Source of the DNA: an uncultured Verrucomicrobia subdivision 3 bacterium
Lineage (GTDB): Bacteria; Verrucomicrobiota; Verrucomicrobiia; Limisphaerales; DASXHY01
DNA length: 64,000 nucleotides
Assembly: GCA_937890005.1 (NCBI GenBank)
Contig: CALBZA010000017.1
Coordinates: 124,001-188,000, forward strand
Direction of reading: 5' to 3'
Part shown: in pieces, positions 9,566 to 20,100 of the stretch
How positions within the stretch are numbered: position 1 is the first letter of the stretch
Layout: every line of letters starts with the position of its first letter
The notes under the pieces: generated by a model
Told to the model about the DNA's origin: nothing
The model's database searches: none
The model's input: only the letters and a program-made list of their open reading frames with translations
Position numbers and translations under genes: made by a program

Positions 9566-9686
9566 GCATCCTTCGCAAGCAGGCAGAATCGTTCGTTCGG
9601 TTGATCCGCACTTGCCGGTCGCTCAATGACGGCGTAACAGGAATGGGCGCCAGCAGTCGCGCTCTCACTTCAGTTTCAGACATTGT

Positions 9687-12600
9687 ATGAACGATCGGAC
9701 CTCAGCCTGTGAATCGGGACGGAATCACGTATTGCGCGCCGTGTTCTGTCTCCTGCTTTTCTGTCTCAGCTCGGAAGCTGCGATTCAAATCCCGCGCGGA
9801 CGTCCCAGGCTGAATCCGGAGCGTACCACGTTTGTTGCTGACAACGGCGAGCGGTTGCGCGGTCCATACACGTCCACCGAATGGACCTCCGCCGCGCCGC
9901 TCGATCAGATCGCAAAGATCAAGGAGCTGGGGTGCAACGCGGTGCATTTGTATGCGGAGGTGTTCGATCCCAATTATCCCAATCCAGGAAGCACCGCACC
10001 GGGCTACAACGTGACCGAGGTGGACAAGATCGTTCAGCGAACGCGGGAGCTTGGGCTTTATCTGGTGATGACCATTGGCAACGGAGCGAACAATGGAAAT
10101 CACAATCGCGCCTGGGCGACGAACTTCTGGAACTTTTACGCGCCGCGCTACGCCAATGAGACGCACGTCATTTTCGAGATTCACAATGAACCGATGGCGT
10201 GGGGACCGTCGTATCTGACCGGCAACAGTCCGCCAGGAACGTTGGACATGGAGATCGCCGCGTATCGGGCGATTCGAGCGGCAGCGCCACACACGCCGGT
10301 TTTGCTGATGAGCTATGCGGTCCTTTCTGGGACGGGCGGCGCAAATGCGGCGCTGACCGATATCCGGTCGTTCAATCAGGCCGTCTTTGGCGCTCAGAAC
10401 GTGACGTGGACCAACGAGGCGGTGGGGTTTCACGGATACGGAGGATGGGAGGGAACGGCAACGGCGGTGGCCGCGCTGATCAACGCCGGTTATCCATGCT
10501 TCATGACGGAGTTTGGCTGGCCGCGCTGGGGAACGAGCCGTGGCGTGAGTCTCGAATTGGAACTCACCACCGATCTCGAGCGCCTGGGGGTTTCGTGGCT
10601 CACCTTTCAATACATCCCGCCCAGCGGTGTTTCCGATGACGTCACCCGGCCTGAACTTTTCAAGAACCTGGTGGATGCCGCCGGGCTTTCGTGGACGCCT
10701 GATTTTGGAACCTGGCCACCGGCGAGGGGAGTTTATGGAAATAACGGACAGCCTCGGGCGACTGTCGCGAACTGGGTGAACAACTTTCTTTCAGGGATCC
10801 TTCGGATTGAAGCGGAAGACTTCGATTGGGGCAGCAACGGTGTTTCGTATTTTGATACCGATGCAGCAAACACCGGCGGGCTTTATCGGGAGAATGAAGC
10901 GGTGGATATCGAAACCTGCAACGATTCAGGCGGAGGATTCAAAGTAACTTCAATCGAAACGGGCGAATGGCTTGAGTACACGATTCTTGTTCGCGAGCCA
11001 GGCTATTACGATGTGGCGCTTCGTTATGCGACGCCCAACAGCGGATGCACCGTGCGGGCCTCGAGCACGATTACAGATGGCTCTGGCCAGGTGACACTCG
11101 CTCCAACCGGCAGCTTCACATCATGGGCCACCGCCGGCGCACGGGTGTTCCTTGGATTTGGACGGCAGAAATTGAGGCTGGAAGTTCAGTCGGGCGGCTT
11201 CCATCTGAACTGGATTCAACTGTCTCCCGTATCGACCGGCTTCATGGCGAACGGAAATTACAAGTTGTTGAACAGTGCGACGGCGCTTGCTGTGGAGGGA
11301 GTGATGAACAACAACACCGTCGTCGTCAGCAATTACGTGGGTTCGGGCAACCAACATTGGAACCTCCAGCACATGGGCGGCGGGCAGTACAAGATCACAT
11401 CGCCCGCCAACGGGCGAAGCTGGAACATTGCAAATGATGTGCTGGCGCTGGCGTCGTCCTGGAACAACAGCGATTCGCGTTGCTACATACTCAAACCGGA
11501 AGGCGGCAGATTTTATCGGTTCATTCCGGTCAGCTCCGGCCTTTCACTCAGTTCGGAATCGACGAATGGATCTCCGATTGTGCCGCGGGATCCCATCGCA
11601 AACGCCAATCAGATCTGGGGTATTCTCTTGCCGGCCACTCCCGCGTTTGTCACCGGATTGACCGCGACGGGACTGTCCGCAACGCAGATCGGACTGCAAT
11701 GGAACGGTGTTCCGGGCGCGACGAGTTATACAGTAAAACGCTCGTTCAGCAGTGGCGGCCCTTATACCATGGTCGCCACAGGACTGACGGCGACGAACTA
11801 CACCGACACCGTCAATTCCGGCGTTCGATATTACTACGTCGTCAGCGCATCAGCCGGTTTGGTCGAGGGTCCCAACAGTCTGGAAGTCACCGTCAATCCG
11901 CCGTATCCATGGAATACGTCTGACGTGGGTTCGGTCGGAATTCAGGGAAGTGTCACGTTCAGCAATGGGATCTTCAACGTGTCGGGTTCCGGATCGGACA
12001 TTTGGGGCAGCTCCGATGCGTTTCGTTTCGTGTGGATGCCGGTCTCGGGAAATTTCACGGTTACGGCGCGGGTTCTTTCCGTCCAAAACACTGATCCGTG
12101 GGCGAAGGCCGGTGTGATGGTTCGTTCTAGCCTTTCGGCCAACGGCGCGAATGGATTTGTCGCTGTCACGCCCGGAAACGGAGTGACCTGGCAGTACCGC
12201 AACAATACCGGTGGCAATTCGGGTAACAGCGCCGCAGGGGGGCTCACGGCGCCTTACTGGGTGCGACTCGTTCGGAATGGAAGCACATTGATTGCATTCC
12301 GATCCGCAAACGGCGTCACATGGGTCCAACAGGGAAATCAGCAAACAATCGGCCTGGGAAGCACCGTCTATGTGGGGCTGGCCGTGACAGCACACAACAA
12401 CTCGAGGTTGTGCTCGGCCACGTTTGACAATGTGACCTTGCCGGGCTGGCCAAATTGGACCGTTCCGCCTGTTCCGCAGCAGTTGACTGGATTCGCTGAA
12501 AAAGGTGAGGCGACTCTGGCGTGGACGGAATCGATCGGCGCCACCAGTTACCACGTCAAGCGTTCGACAATCATCGGCGGACCTTACGAAGTCATTGCGA

Positions 12601-12935
12601 ATGTTCCGTCACCGGATTACGTGGACACCGGGCTTACGAACGGAGTTGTTTATCATTATAGCGTTTCCGCCTTGAACCCCGCTGGCGAGAGCGTCAACTC
12701 GGCGATTTTGTCGCTAGCGCCGCGTCCGCCTTTGTCGATGACGGTTGCGGAGAACGGCCTGGTTCTTTCATGGCCTGTGGCGAGCGATGGGTTCCAGCTG
12801 CAATACCGCACGAACCTCGTTTTGGGCGACTGGCAGAATGTGACCGAATGGGAAGCTCAGGTTGTTAACGGGCAATACCAGATCGTGCTGCCTGTCAGTG
12901 GGGAAGATGCGAGATTCTTCCGGCTCTTAAAATAA
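9687..12935 (+). CDS. Multidomain secreted GH5-type endoglycanase with CBM6, ricin-like, FN3 and concanavalin-like modules
   Basis: 1082 residues with a signal peptide (VLRAVFCLLLFCLSSEAA). Residues 30-350 form a GH5-type (clan GH-A) barrel. Glu168 in FEIHNEP is the acid/base and Glu275 in FMTEFGW the nucleophile. Then come a CBM6-like domain (about 371-515, LRIEAEDFDWG), a beta-trefoil/ricin-like domain (520-651, QHWNLQHMGGGQYKI), an FN3 domain (652-738), a DUF1349/concanavalin-like domain (740-921), a second FN3 (925-1010) and a short C-terminal module ending DARFFRLLK that recurs in three other giant proteins here. It probably cleaves a beta-glycan backbone (xylan, mannan or glucan) outside the cell; the subfamily cannot be fixed by eye. 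It starts 121 bp after GH97 without a new operator and is followed by a strong hairpin terminator. Confidence 0.88.
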   Translation: MNDRTSACESGRNHVLRAVFCLLLFCLSSEAAIQIPRGRPRLNPERTTFVADNGERLRGPYTSTEWTSAAPLDQIAKIKELGCNAVHLYAEVFDPNYPNPGSTAPGYNVTEVDKIVQRTRELGLYLVMTIGNGANNGNHNRAWATNFWNFYAPRYANETHVIFEIHNEPMAWGPSYLTGNSPPGTLDMEIAAYRAIRAAAPHTPVLLMSYAVLSGTGGANAALTDIRSFNQAVFGAQNVTWTNEAVGFHGYGGWEGTATAVAALINAGYPCFMTEFGWPRWGTSRGVSLELELTTDLERLGVSWLTFQYIPPSGVSDDVTRPELFKNLVDAAGLSWTPDFGTWPPARGVYGNNGQPRATVANWVNNFLSGILRIEAEDFDWGSNGVSYFDTDAANTGGLYRENEAVDIETCNDSGGGFKVTSIETGEWLEYTILVREPGYYDVALRYATPNSGCTVRASSTITDGSGQVTLAPTGSFTSWATAGARVFLGFGRQKLRLEVQSGGFHLNWIQLSPVSTGFMANGNYKLLNSATALAVEGVMNNNTVVVSNYVGSGNQHWNLQHMGGGQYKITSPANGRSWNIANDVLALASSWNNSDSRCYILKPEGGRFYRFIPVSSGLSLSSESTNGSPIVPRDPIANANQIWGILLPATPAFVTGLTATGLSATQIGLQWNGVPGATSYTVKRSFSSGGPYTMVATGLTATNYTDTVNSGVRYYYVVSASAGLVEGPNSLEVTVNPPYPWNTSDVGSVGIQGSVTFSNGIFNVSGSGSDIWGSSDAFRFVWMPVSGNFTVTARVLSVQNTDPWAKAGVMVRSSLSANGANGFVAVTPGNGVTWQYRNNTGGNSGNSAAGGLTAPYWVRLVRNGSTLIAFRSANGVTWVQQGNQQTIGLGSTVYVGLAVTAHNNSRLCSATFDNVTLPGWPNWTVPPVPQQLTGFAEKGEATLAWTESIGATSYHVKRSTIIGGPYEVIANVPSPDYVDTGLTNGVVYHYSVSALNPAGESVNSAILSLAPRPPLSMTVAENGLVLSWPVASDGFQLQYRTNLVLGDWQNVTEWEAQVVNGQYQIVLPVSGEDARFFRLLK

Positions 12936-12939
12936 GTTT

Positions 12940-12980
12940 GGACTGAACCGTTGCGATTTTGAAACGCAACGGTGCAGTCC
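12940..12980. terminator. Strong hairpin between convergent genes
   Basis: A 16-bp stem (GGACTGAACCGTTGCG pairing at 15 of 16 positions with the arm ending at 12980) surrounds a 9-base loop. GTTTTAATTT follows on the plus strand. It lies five bases after the GH5 stop and 30 bp before the end of the convergent pseudopilin, so it can stop transcription from both sides. Confidence 0.8.
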
Positions 12981-13009
12981 GATGTTTTAATTTCTCTCGA
13001 ACGCGACGG

Positions 13010-13864
13010 TCAATAAAACCAGCCGCTGTTACTATCTCCCGTGTAAACTCCCCGGAGCTGATTTTTGGTATGCGTTTCAACGTGGCCGTCGGCAAAGGTC
13101 AGGTTGACCTTGATGGACCCGATTCCGGTCGTCACATGGCCTGACGATTTTTTAGCGGGGATGATTGTAGCGGCGTTGTTTGCGCCCACGATATTGATGT
13201 TCGCTGTGTTCAGGCCGCCACCGTTACCCGCAGCGTATCCGGAAAAACAGGAATCGCTGATGAATGGAACGTGGGGGCTGGCCCGATGAGTGGTTTTTTG
13301 TGGGAACCCGTAGGTGGCTGGGTCCGTGTTGGGAGCGATGGAAGCCTGTACCGGGAATCCCGTTCGCTGCACCCAGAGGTTGTGATTCATGATGGCAAAA
13401 TTGTTGCCGAAATAGCTGATGAGGTAGTTGTTCAAATCCGTGATCGTCTGCATGTCACGACCGAGGAGGTTTCTGGCAGCCTCGCTTTGTGCCAGAGTTT
13501 CCTTGTCGCGCGCCGGACAGAACCACATCGGGATCGTAAGGCCGTAACTGGCGATAGCGGGAGTGAAATCCTTTCCGATATCCCAGGGGTTGCCGCCCGC
13601 GCCGACGGCGGGGTGGGCGCTTCCGGGAAGATACTCCTTTGAATCGCCGGCATACATGTTCGCCACCACACCCCACTGTTTATAGTTTGAAGTGCAGTTG
13701 ATTTCTTTGGCCCGGTACTTTGCCCTGGAAAGCGCGGGCAGCAGCATGGCGGCAAGAATCGCAATAATCGCTATGACAACGAGCAGCTCGATCAGCGTGA
13801 ACGCTGCCGGTTTGAAAGAATTTCCGATCCATCGCGCCGGAGTTCTTTTCGTGACGGTTTTCAT
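13010..13864 (-). CDS. Pseudopilin, prepilin-type N-terminal domain (DUF1559-like)
   Basis: 284 residues. The leader MKTVTKRTPARWIGNSFKPA precedes AFTLIELLVVIAIIAILAAM, so again Ala instead of Gly precedes the processed Phe. After the helix come ALSRAKYRAKEINCTSNYKQ, a globular domain with MWFCPARDKET, and a C-terminal FADGHVETH in which the H-X9-DG spacing is not kept exactly (the upstream His is 14 residues away). It faces the GH5 gene across a terminator and is divergent from the CotH giant at 14172. The operator at 14114-14129 lies about 250 bp upstream of its start and could in principle serve both directions. The cargo or function is unknown. Confidence 0.88.
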   Translation of the reverse strand: MKTVTKRTPARWIGNSFKPAAFTLIELLVVIAIIAILAAMLLPALSRAKYRAKEINCTSNYKQWGVVANMYAGDSKEYLPGSAHPAVGAGGNPWDIGKDFTPAIASYGLTIPMWFCPARDKETLAQSEAARNLLGRDMQTITDLNNYLISYFGNNFAIMNHNLWVQRTGFPVQASIAPNTDPATYGFPQKTTHRASPHVPFISDSCFSGYAAGNGGGLNTANINIVGANNAATIIPAKKSSGHVTTGIGSIKVNLTFADGHVETHTKNQLRGVYTGDSNSGWFY

Positions 13865-14171
13865 AATTTGCAGGACGTGGTTGGCTTGGTTGGCTTGGTT
13901 GGGTTCAGAAGAGACATGAACGCTGGCGTTGCCTTTCCCTCGAAGGACAGGAATCTCGATGTAACGGTGGTTGATCTCCCTGCTGCCGGTATCCTACGAC
14001 CAACTCGACCGGACGGATTGGCAGAACGACACTAGCGGACATAGTCATGGGTTCTGTCTGACCGCAGTTGTTGTGATGACCCCGATTAGAGCTGAAAGGT
14101 CGGGAGGTTTCTGTACGACATTCATCATGTTCGCAAAATCCTCAGGATCGGGCATGCTGGCCCCGATTCTC
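13865..14171. other. Divergent intergenic region with 9-bp tandem repeat and operator
   Basis: 307 bp between the divergent pseudopilin and CotH genes. It holds two exact copies of TTGGCTTGG (13881-13898) and a partial third in the pseudopilin leader, then the operator at 14114-14129. The plus-strand frame is open from 13971, but that stretch has no protein-like pattern, and an in-frame ATG at 14127 is part of the operator. I therefore treat the stretch as non-coding. Confidence 0.6.
14114..14129 (+). promoter_or_regulatory. Regulon operator, copy 2
   Basis: TACGAC-ATTC-ATCATG, fully consistent with YAYGAC-RNNY-RTCRTR. It ends 42 bp before the CotH-protein ATG at 14172. Its position argues against any start codon upstream of 14130 for that gene. 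Confidence 0.75.
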
Positions 14172-17100
14172 ATGAAGCATCAAGCACTTCCCCCCCGCGC
14201 CGTCCTCTTCACCTCACCGGCTGGTCGGACCTCCCGACTGTTCAGACGGGGGAAGAATTGCATTCTGAAAATCCTTTTGTGCATCTCCGCACTGTCTGTT
14301 TCTGTGTGGCCGGCTGCGGCTCAAACGCAAGGGATTCTCCGGGAAGTCTGGCTCAACATCGGGGGGGCTACCGTTGCCGATCTGACTAATAATCCGGCGT
14401 TTCCAGACAATCCGTCGTTCGAGTCCGTGCTTACCACAGCATTCGAAACTCCGGTCAACGCCTATGAGCAGTATGGTCAGCGGTTGAGAGCCATCATCAC
14501 GGCGCCGCAGACGGGCAATTACCGATTCTGGATTGCGAGCGATGACGCGGGACAACTGTTTGTCAGCACCGATGCAACTCCGGCGAACCGGAAGCTCGTG
14601 GCGTCGGTGTCGCTCTGGACCAATCCCGGTGAATGGACCAGGGAACCGAGTCAGACTTCGGCTCTGATTCCACTCGTTGCCGGACAACGTTACTACATCG
14701 AGGCGTTGATGAAGGAAGGCAATGGCGGCGACCACCTTGCCGTTCGATGGCAGCTTCCCAATGGAACCATCGAGGAGCCGATCCCGGCGTCACGATGTGA
14801 ACCTTTCGGCGTCGGCGCGCCGCAGATTGCGGTACACCCTTCAAATGTTTCGGTGACTGAAGGCGGTTCCGCGACGTTCAGCGTTTCTTTGCTGAGAAGT
14901 TTCGGGGCGACGTTTCAATGGAAAAAAAACGGGGTGAACATTCCCGGAGCGACGTCGAGCTCCTACACATTGTCGCCTGCATTGGTCAGCGACAGCGGAA
15001 GCACTTTTGTGTGCGCCATCACGAACAGTTACGGATGGACGAACACGTTGCCGGCGACGCTCACCGTCAATCCGGACACCACCCGCCCGACGATTGTCAA
15101 TGTGGCGAATCTGGGAGAGAACACGCGGCTGACCGTGTTTTATTCCGAACCGGTTGAACTGGCGAGTGCGACCAACGCCTCCAACTATTCGCTCAGTCAT
15201 GGAGCTCAGGTGATTTCGGCGCAATGGGCCGGCGATGATCAAGCCGTTCTTCTCGAAACCTCGCCACTCGACTCCGGGGTGACTTACACGCTCACGGTAA
15301 ACGATGTTCGCGATCGTGCCGCGACTCCGAACGCGATTCTGCCAGACTCGCAGGCAATGTTTTCCCTGGCGATTACGCCGCTTGATGTTCGTTACGTTAT
15401 CGGCGCTTCCGAGCCAGCCGGACCTTCCAGCCGGCGAACAGCGCTTGCCATCACCGAAATCATGTATCATCCGACCAACCGGGTCGATGGACGCAATCTG
15501 GAGTATATCGAAATCTACAATTCGAATCCTTGGGCTGAGGATTTGAGTGGCTATCGTCTGGTTGGTGATATCGGCTACACATTTCCTCCTGGAACGAGCA
15601 TTCCGGCTCGAAGCTATCGCGTGATTGCGCCAAAGCCGGCGGATATTGAAGCGGTGTATTCCATTTCCGGAGTGCTGGGGCCGTTGACGAACTCCACTCC
15701 CGGAGAATTGGACAACGTTCTTCCCAATGGTGGTGGAGCGATCCAATTGCTGGATGAACTGGGAGCTATTCTGCTCGAAGTGGAGTACGACGACGAACTG
15801 CACTGGCCGGTATCGCCGGATGGAGCCGGTCATTCGCTCGTGCTAGCCCGTCCGTCGTATGGTGAAGGCAGTCCGAAAGCGTGGGCTGCGAGCGATCGTG
15901 TGGGCGGATCTCCTGGGAGCGTGGAAACGGCGAGTGACAATCCCTGGCGCACCGTGTTGATCAATGAGGTTCTCGCTCACGCTGATTCCCCGTTGGAGGA
16001 TTACATCGAGTTGTTCAATTACAGCGGTTCCGCCGTGGATCTGAGTGGTTGCTCCCTGAGCGACAACCCGGGCGTGGAGCGATTTGTCATTCCGCCAGGC
16101 ACCAGTATTCCCGCCATGGGCCGGCTGGTCTTCACACAGACACAGCTCGGATTCGGATTGGGCGGCGATGGGGAGACGATCTTTTTGAAAGCTGCGGATG
16201 GTAGCCGGGTGATTGATGCATTGCGATTTGATGCGCAGGAAAATGGCATTGCGCTGGGCCGGTATCCGGATGGCGCGCCAAAGTTCCGAAGACTGAGCGA
16301 GCGAACTCCCGGTGAGCCCAATGCCCGCCCCCTGGCGAGCGACGTGTTCATCAGCGAATTGAGTTACCATTCGGTCACCGAGAACGACGACGAAGAGTTC
16401 GTGGAAATTTACAATAGCGGATCCGCGGCCGTGAATCTGGACGGGTGGCGTTTGGACGGTGGAATCAGCTTTACGTTCCCTTCGGGCATTGTGCTGCCAG
16501 CAGGCGAACGTCTTGTTGTCGCGCGGAATGTTGCGACCTTGCTTCAGGCGCATCCCACGTTGAATCCGGCCAAGGTCACCGGCCCATACAGCGGAAGGCT
16601 GAGCAACAGCGGGGACATCGTTCAACTCGCCAAGGCGGCAGAACTCATTTCCCGAAATGCGAACGACGTTCTTACCACGAACAAAATCAACGTCGTTGTG
16701 GACGACGTGACGTATGAAACAGGCGGACGCTGGGGCAGGTGGTCGGATGGTGGCGGAAGCAGTCTGGAACGAACGGACTCGCGCCTGCACGGTGACCTTG
16801 CAGCGGCCTGGGTGGACAGCGATGAAAGCACCCGAAGCGACTGGACGGTGATTGAGTTCACCGGCGTGCTGGATCACGGCGCGATGGCGTCGGCCGATCA
16901 GTTGCAAATTTTTCTTCTCGGCGCCGGAGAATGCCTTGTGGACAACGTCGAGGTGCTGACTCAAAACGGCGTGAACCTCGTCACGAACGGAACATTCACC
17001 ACTGGAACGGACGGCTGGTTCATGCAGGGAACGCATGAAGATTCGCGTTGGCAGGCAACGGGCGGATTCAGCGGAGGCTGTCTCCGGGTCGTGGCGTCGG

Positions 17101-20100
17101 ATCGCGGCGACAACGGCGCGAATCGGATCCGTACCGTTCTTTCGCAGACATTGAATCCGGGTTCGACAGCGACCATTCGCGCGCGGGTTCGCTGGCTGAC
17201 CGGGCATCCGGAAATTCTGCTTCGTTTGCGCGGCAACTGGCTGGAAGCCACCGGTCCCATTCTGACCACTCGCGCGCTGGGAACGCCTGCCGCGCCGAAT
17301 TCATATACCAGCACCAACACCGGCCCTTCGATCGCATCGGTGAGCCACTGGCCGGTGCTGCCACAGGCGGGGCAGACGGTGACGGTGACGGCGCAGATCG
17401 AAGATCCGGACGGCCTGGCGGCGGCCGCGTTGAAATATCGGATCGATCCGGGAACGAATTACATTTCGGTGCCGTTGGTGAATCGCGGAGCGGGATTTTA
17501 TTCCGCGACAATTCCGGCCCAATCAGCGGGCACCATGGTCGCGTTTTATCTGGAGGCCTTCGATGGAAGCAGTGTGCCGCTCATGCAACGTTTTCCATCC
17601 GACGCGCCGGTTCGTGAATGTCTTGTAAGGTTTGGAGAACCTTCCGGGCTTGCCATGATCGGGCAGTATCGCGTCTGGGTTACGGAGAAAAACATCGAGC
17701 GCTGGAAAACGCGTGAAAAGCAGAGCAATCATCCCCTCGATGCCACGTTTATCTATGGTGGCGTGCGGGTCTGTTACAACATTGGAACGCTCTACAGCGG
17801 CAGTCCGTGGCATACGCCGGGATTCAGTGGACCGCTTGAAGGTTCCTGTGATTACGAATTGAACCTGGCGAAGGACGACCCGGTGTTGGGAGCGACTGAT
17901 TTCGTCCTGGCAACGCCTGGCAATCTGAATACCGATTTTGGTTATCAGGCCGAACAGGCGGCTTTTTGGATCGGACGCAAACTGGGAACGCCGTACCTGC
18001 ATCGTCGCCATATCCAGGTTTTCATGAACGGACAGAAGCGTGGAAATATTTACGAAGACGCGCAGCAGCCGAATCGCAGTGTGATCTCCCAGTACTACCC
18101 GGAGGACAAGGACGGAAGCTTTCACAAGGTCGAGGACTGGTTTGAGTTCGACGACAGTGGAGACAACCGGACCGGGAATGTGGATGCGACCCTTCAGAAC
18201 TTCACCACCACGGGCGGCGCGAAGAAAACGGCTCGCTATCGTTGGAACTGGCGTCCGCGCGGAGTGCGTGAATCGGCGAATGATTTCACCAACCTGTTTG
18301 CGCTCGTTGATGCGCTTCATACTGCGAAGCCGGAGCCATATCGCAGCCGGGTCATGAGTTTGATGGACGTGGATGAATGGATGCGTGTACTGGCCACGGA
18401 ACGCATCGTTGGAAACTGGGACAGCTACGGCTACGACCGCGGCAAGAACATGTACGCCTACAAGCCGAACAATGGTTCGTGGCGGTTGTTCCTGTGGGAT
18501 CTCGATTTCGTGTTCAACGTTGGAGGCGATCCGGCAAATACAGCGTTGTTCGGAGGCCACGATCCGTTGATGAACGAACTGCGTGCGTTTCCGGAATTCC
18601 AGCGGTTGTACTGGAGAGCGTTTGAAGACGCGGTGAACGGTCCGTTGAATCCAGCGACCTTTGCGGCACGTGTCGATGCGATTCATAGCGGGCTTACACT
18701 CGCCGGGGTGGGGCCGGAAGCCCCCACGTTGCAGGGAATGAAGGACTACGTCACTGCCCGACGCAATCACATCCTGTCGCAACTGCAAACGGTGGCGGCG
18801 GGCTTTTCAGTGCAAGGGGCAACCACGTTTGCCACCAACAAGAATCTGATCACGATTTCCGGAACGGCGCCCGTGACCGCGGCATACATTACCGTCAATG
18901 GACTCGCGGTTCAGCCTGTCTGGACCAGTGTGACCAACTGGACGTTGCGCATCGCGCTTCAGCCGGGTGTCAATAATCTCACCATCGAGGGTTGGAACAA
19001 CAAGGGTCAGTTGATCACGGGGGGATCTGTGTTGCTTTCCGTGACGTTCACCGGTGTGGCGGAACCGGCGGAGGGGCGGATTGTTTTCAACGAGATCATG
19101 TACCGTCCTGCTGTGGCCGACGGGGAGTTTGTGGAAATTCACAATGTTGCGACGAACACCGCGTACGACCTCTCCGGATGGCGGATTGCGGGCCTCGATC
19201 ACACAATTGCCGACGGAACGATATTGGAGCCGGGCGGGTTCCTGGTTTTCGTGAAAGATATGGAGGAATTCTGGCGCATCTACGGCGACTCCATTCCGAT
19301 CGCCGGAGTGTTCGGCGGAACCTTCGTAAAAGGCACCAAGACACTTCAGCTCATTCAGCCGGGCGCCACTCCGGCGGAGGACGTCATCATTGATCAGGTC
19401 ACGTTCGACGATGCCGAACCCTGGCCGGCGGAAGCAGACGGAATGGGTCCCTCGCTCCAGTTGGTGGATCCGCTTCGCGACAACAATCGCGTGGCGAACT
19501 GGGATGTGGGTGGGAAGGCCGTTGCCCCTCCGCCATCGGAAGTGCTCGTGAACTGGGACAAGGTCTGGCGATACAATCAGACACAGAATCTGAATGGCCA
19601 GAACTGGAAAGTGGCGGGATACAACGATCTCTCCTGGCAGAGCGGCGCGGGCGTGCTTGCGGCGGAAGACTGCAACTGTCTGCCGGAGCCGATTCGTACG
19701 CAGCTGATCACCGCGAACGGACGCATCACGTATTATTTCCGCACCTCGTTCGACTACACCGGCAGCCTCGCTGGAGTGTCGCTCAAACTGACGTCGCTCA
19801 TCGACGATGGCGTGGCGGTCTATCTGAACGGCCAGCGCATCTGGTCGCAGCGTCTTTCCGATAATCCTGTTTATGCGACGCTCTCATCAGGAACTGTGGT
19901 TGACGCGGTGCTGGAAAGCTCGCCGCTGCTCGACGGTTCCCTGCTGCAGCCTGGACTGAACGTGCTTGCCGCCGAGGTACATCAGTCTGCGGCAAACAGC
20001 ACAGACATCGTATTTGGCTTGAAAGTGGAAACGGATTTTTCGTCTCTCACGAACGTGGCGGCCTACACTCCCGGCGCGCCCAATTCCATCCGTGCTTCAC

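Noticed and set aside
13881..13907. Short TTGGCTTGG repeats considered as a CRISPR-like or regulatory array
   Set aside because: Only two and a half 9-bp units without spacers; a simple tandem repeat.
13971..14171. N-terminal extension of the CotH protein frame
   Set aside because: It crosses the operator at 14114-14129 and lacks protein character; the signal peptide begins after 14172.
17523..18788. 421-codon open frame antisense to the CotH region, and a similar one at 15843-17207
   Set aside because: They lie opposite recognised CotH and lamin-tail domains and have no protein-like pattern.
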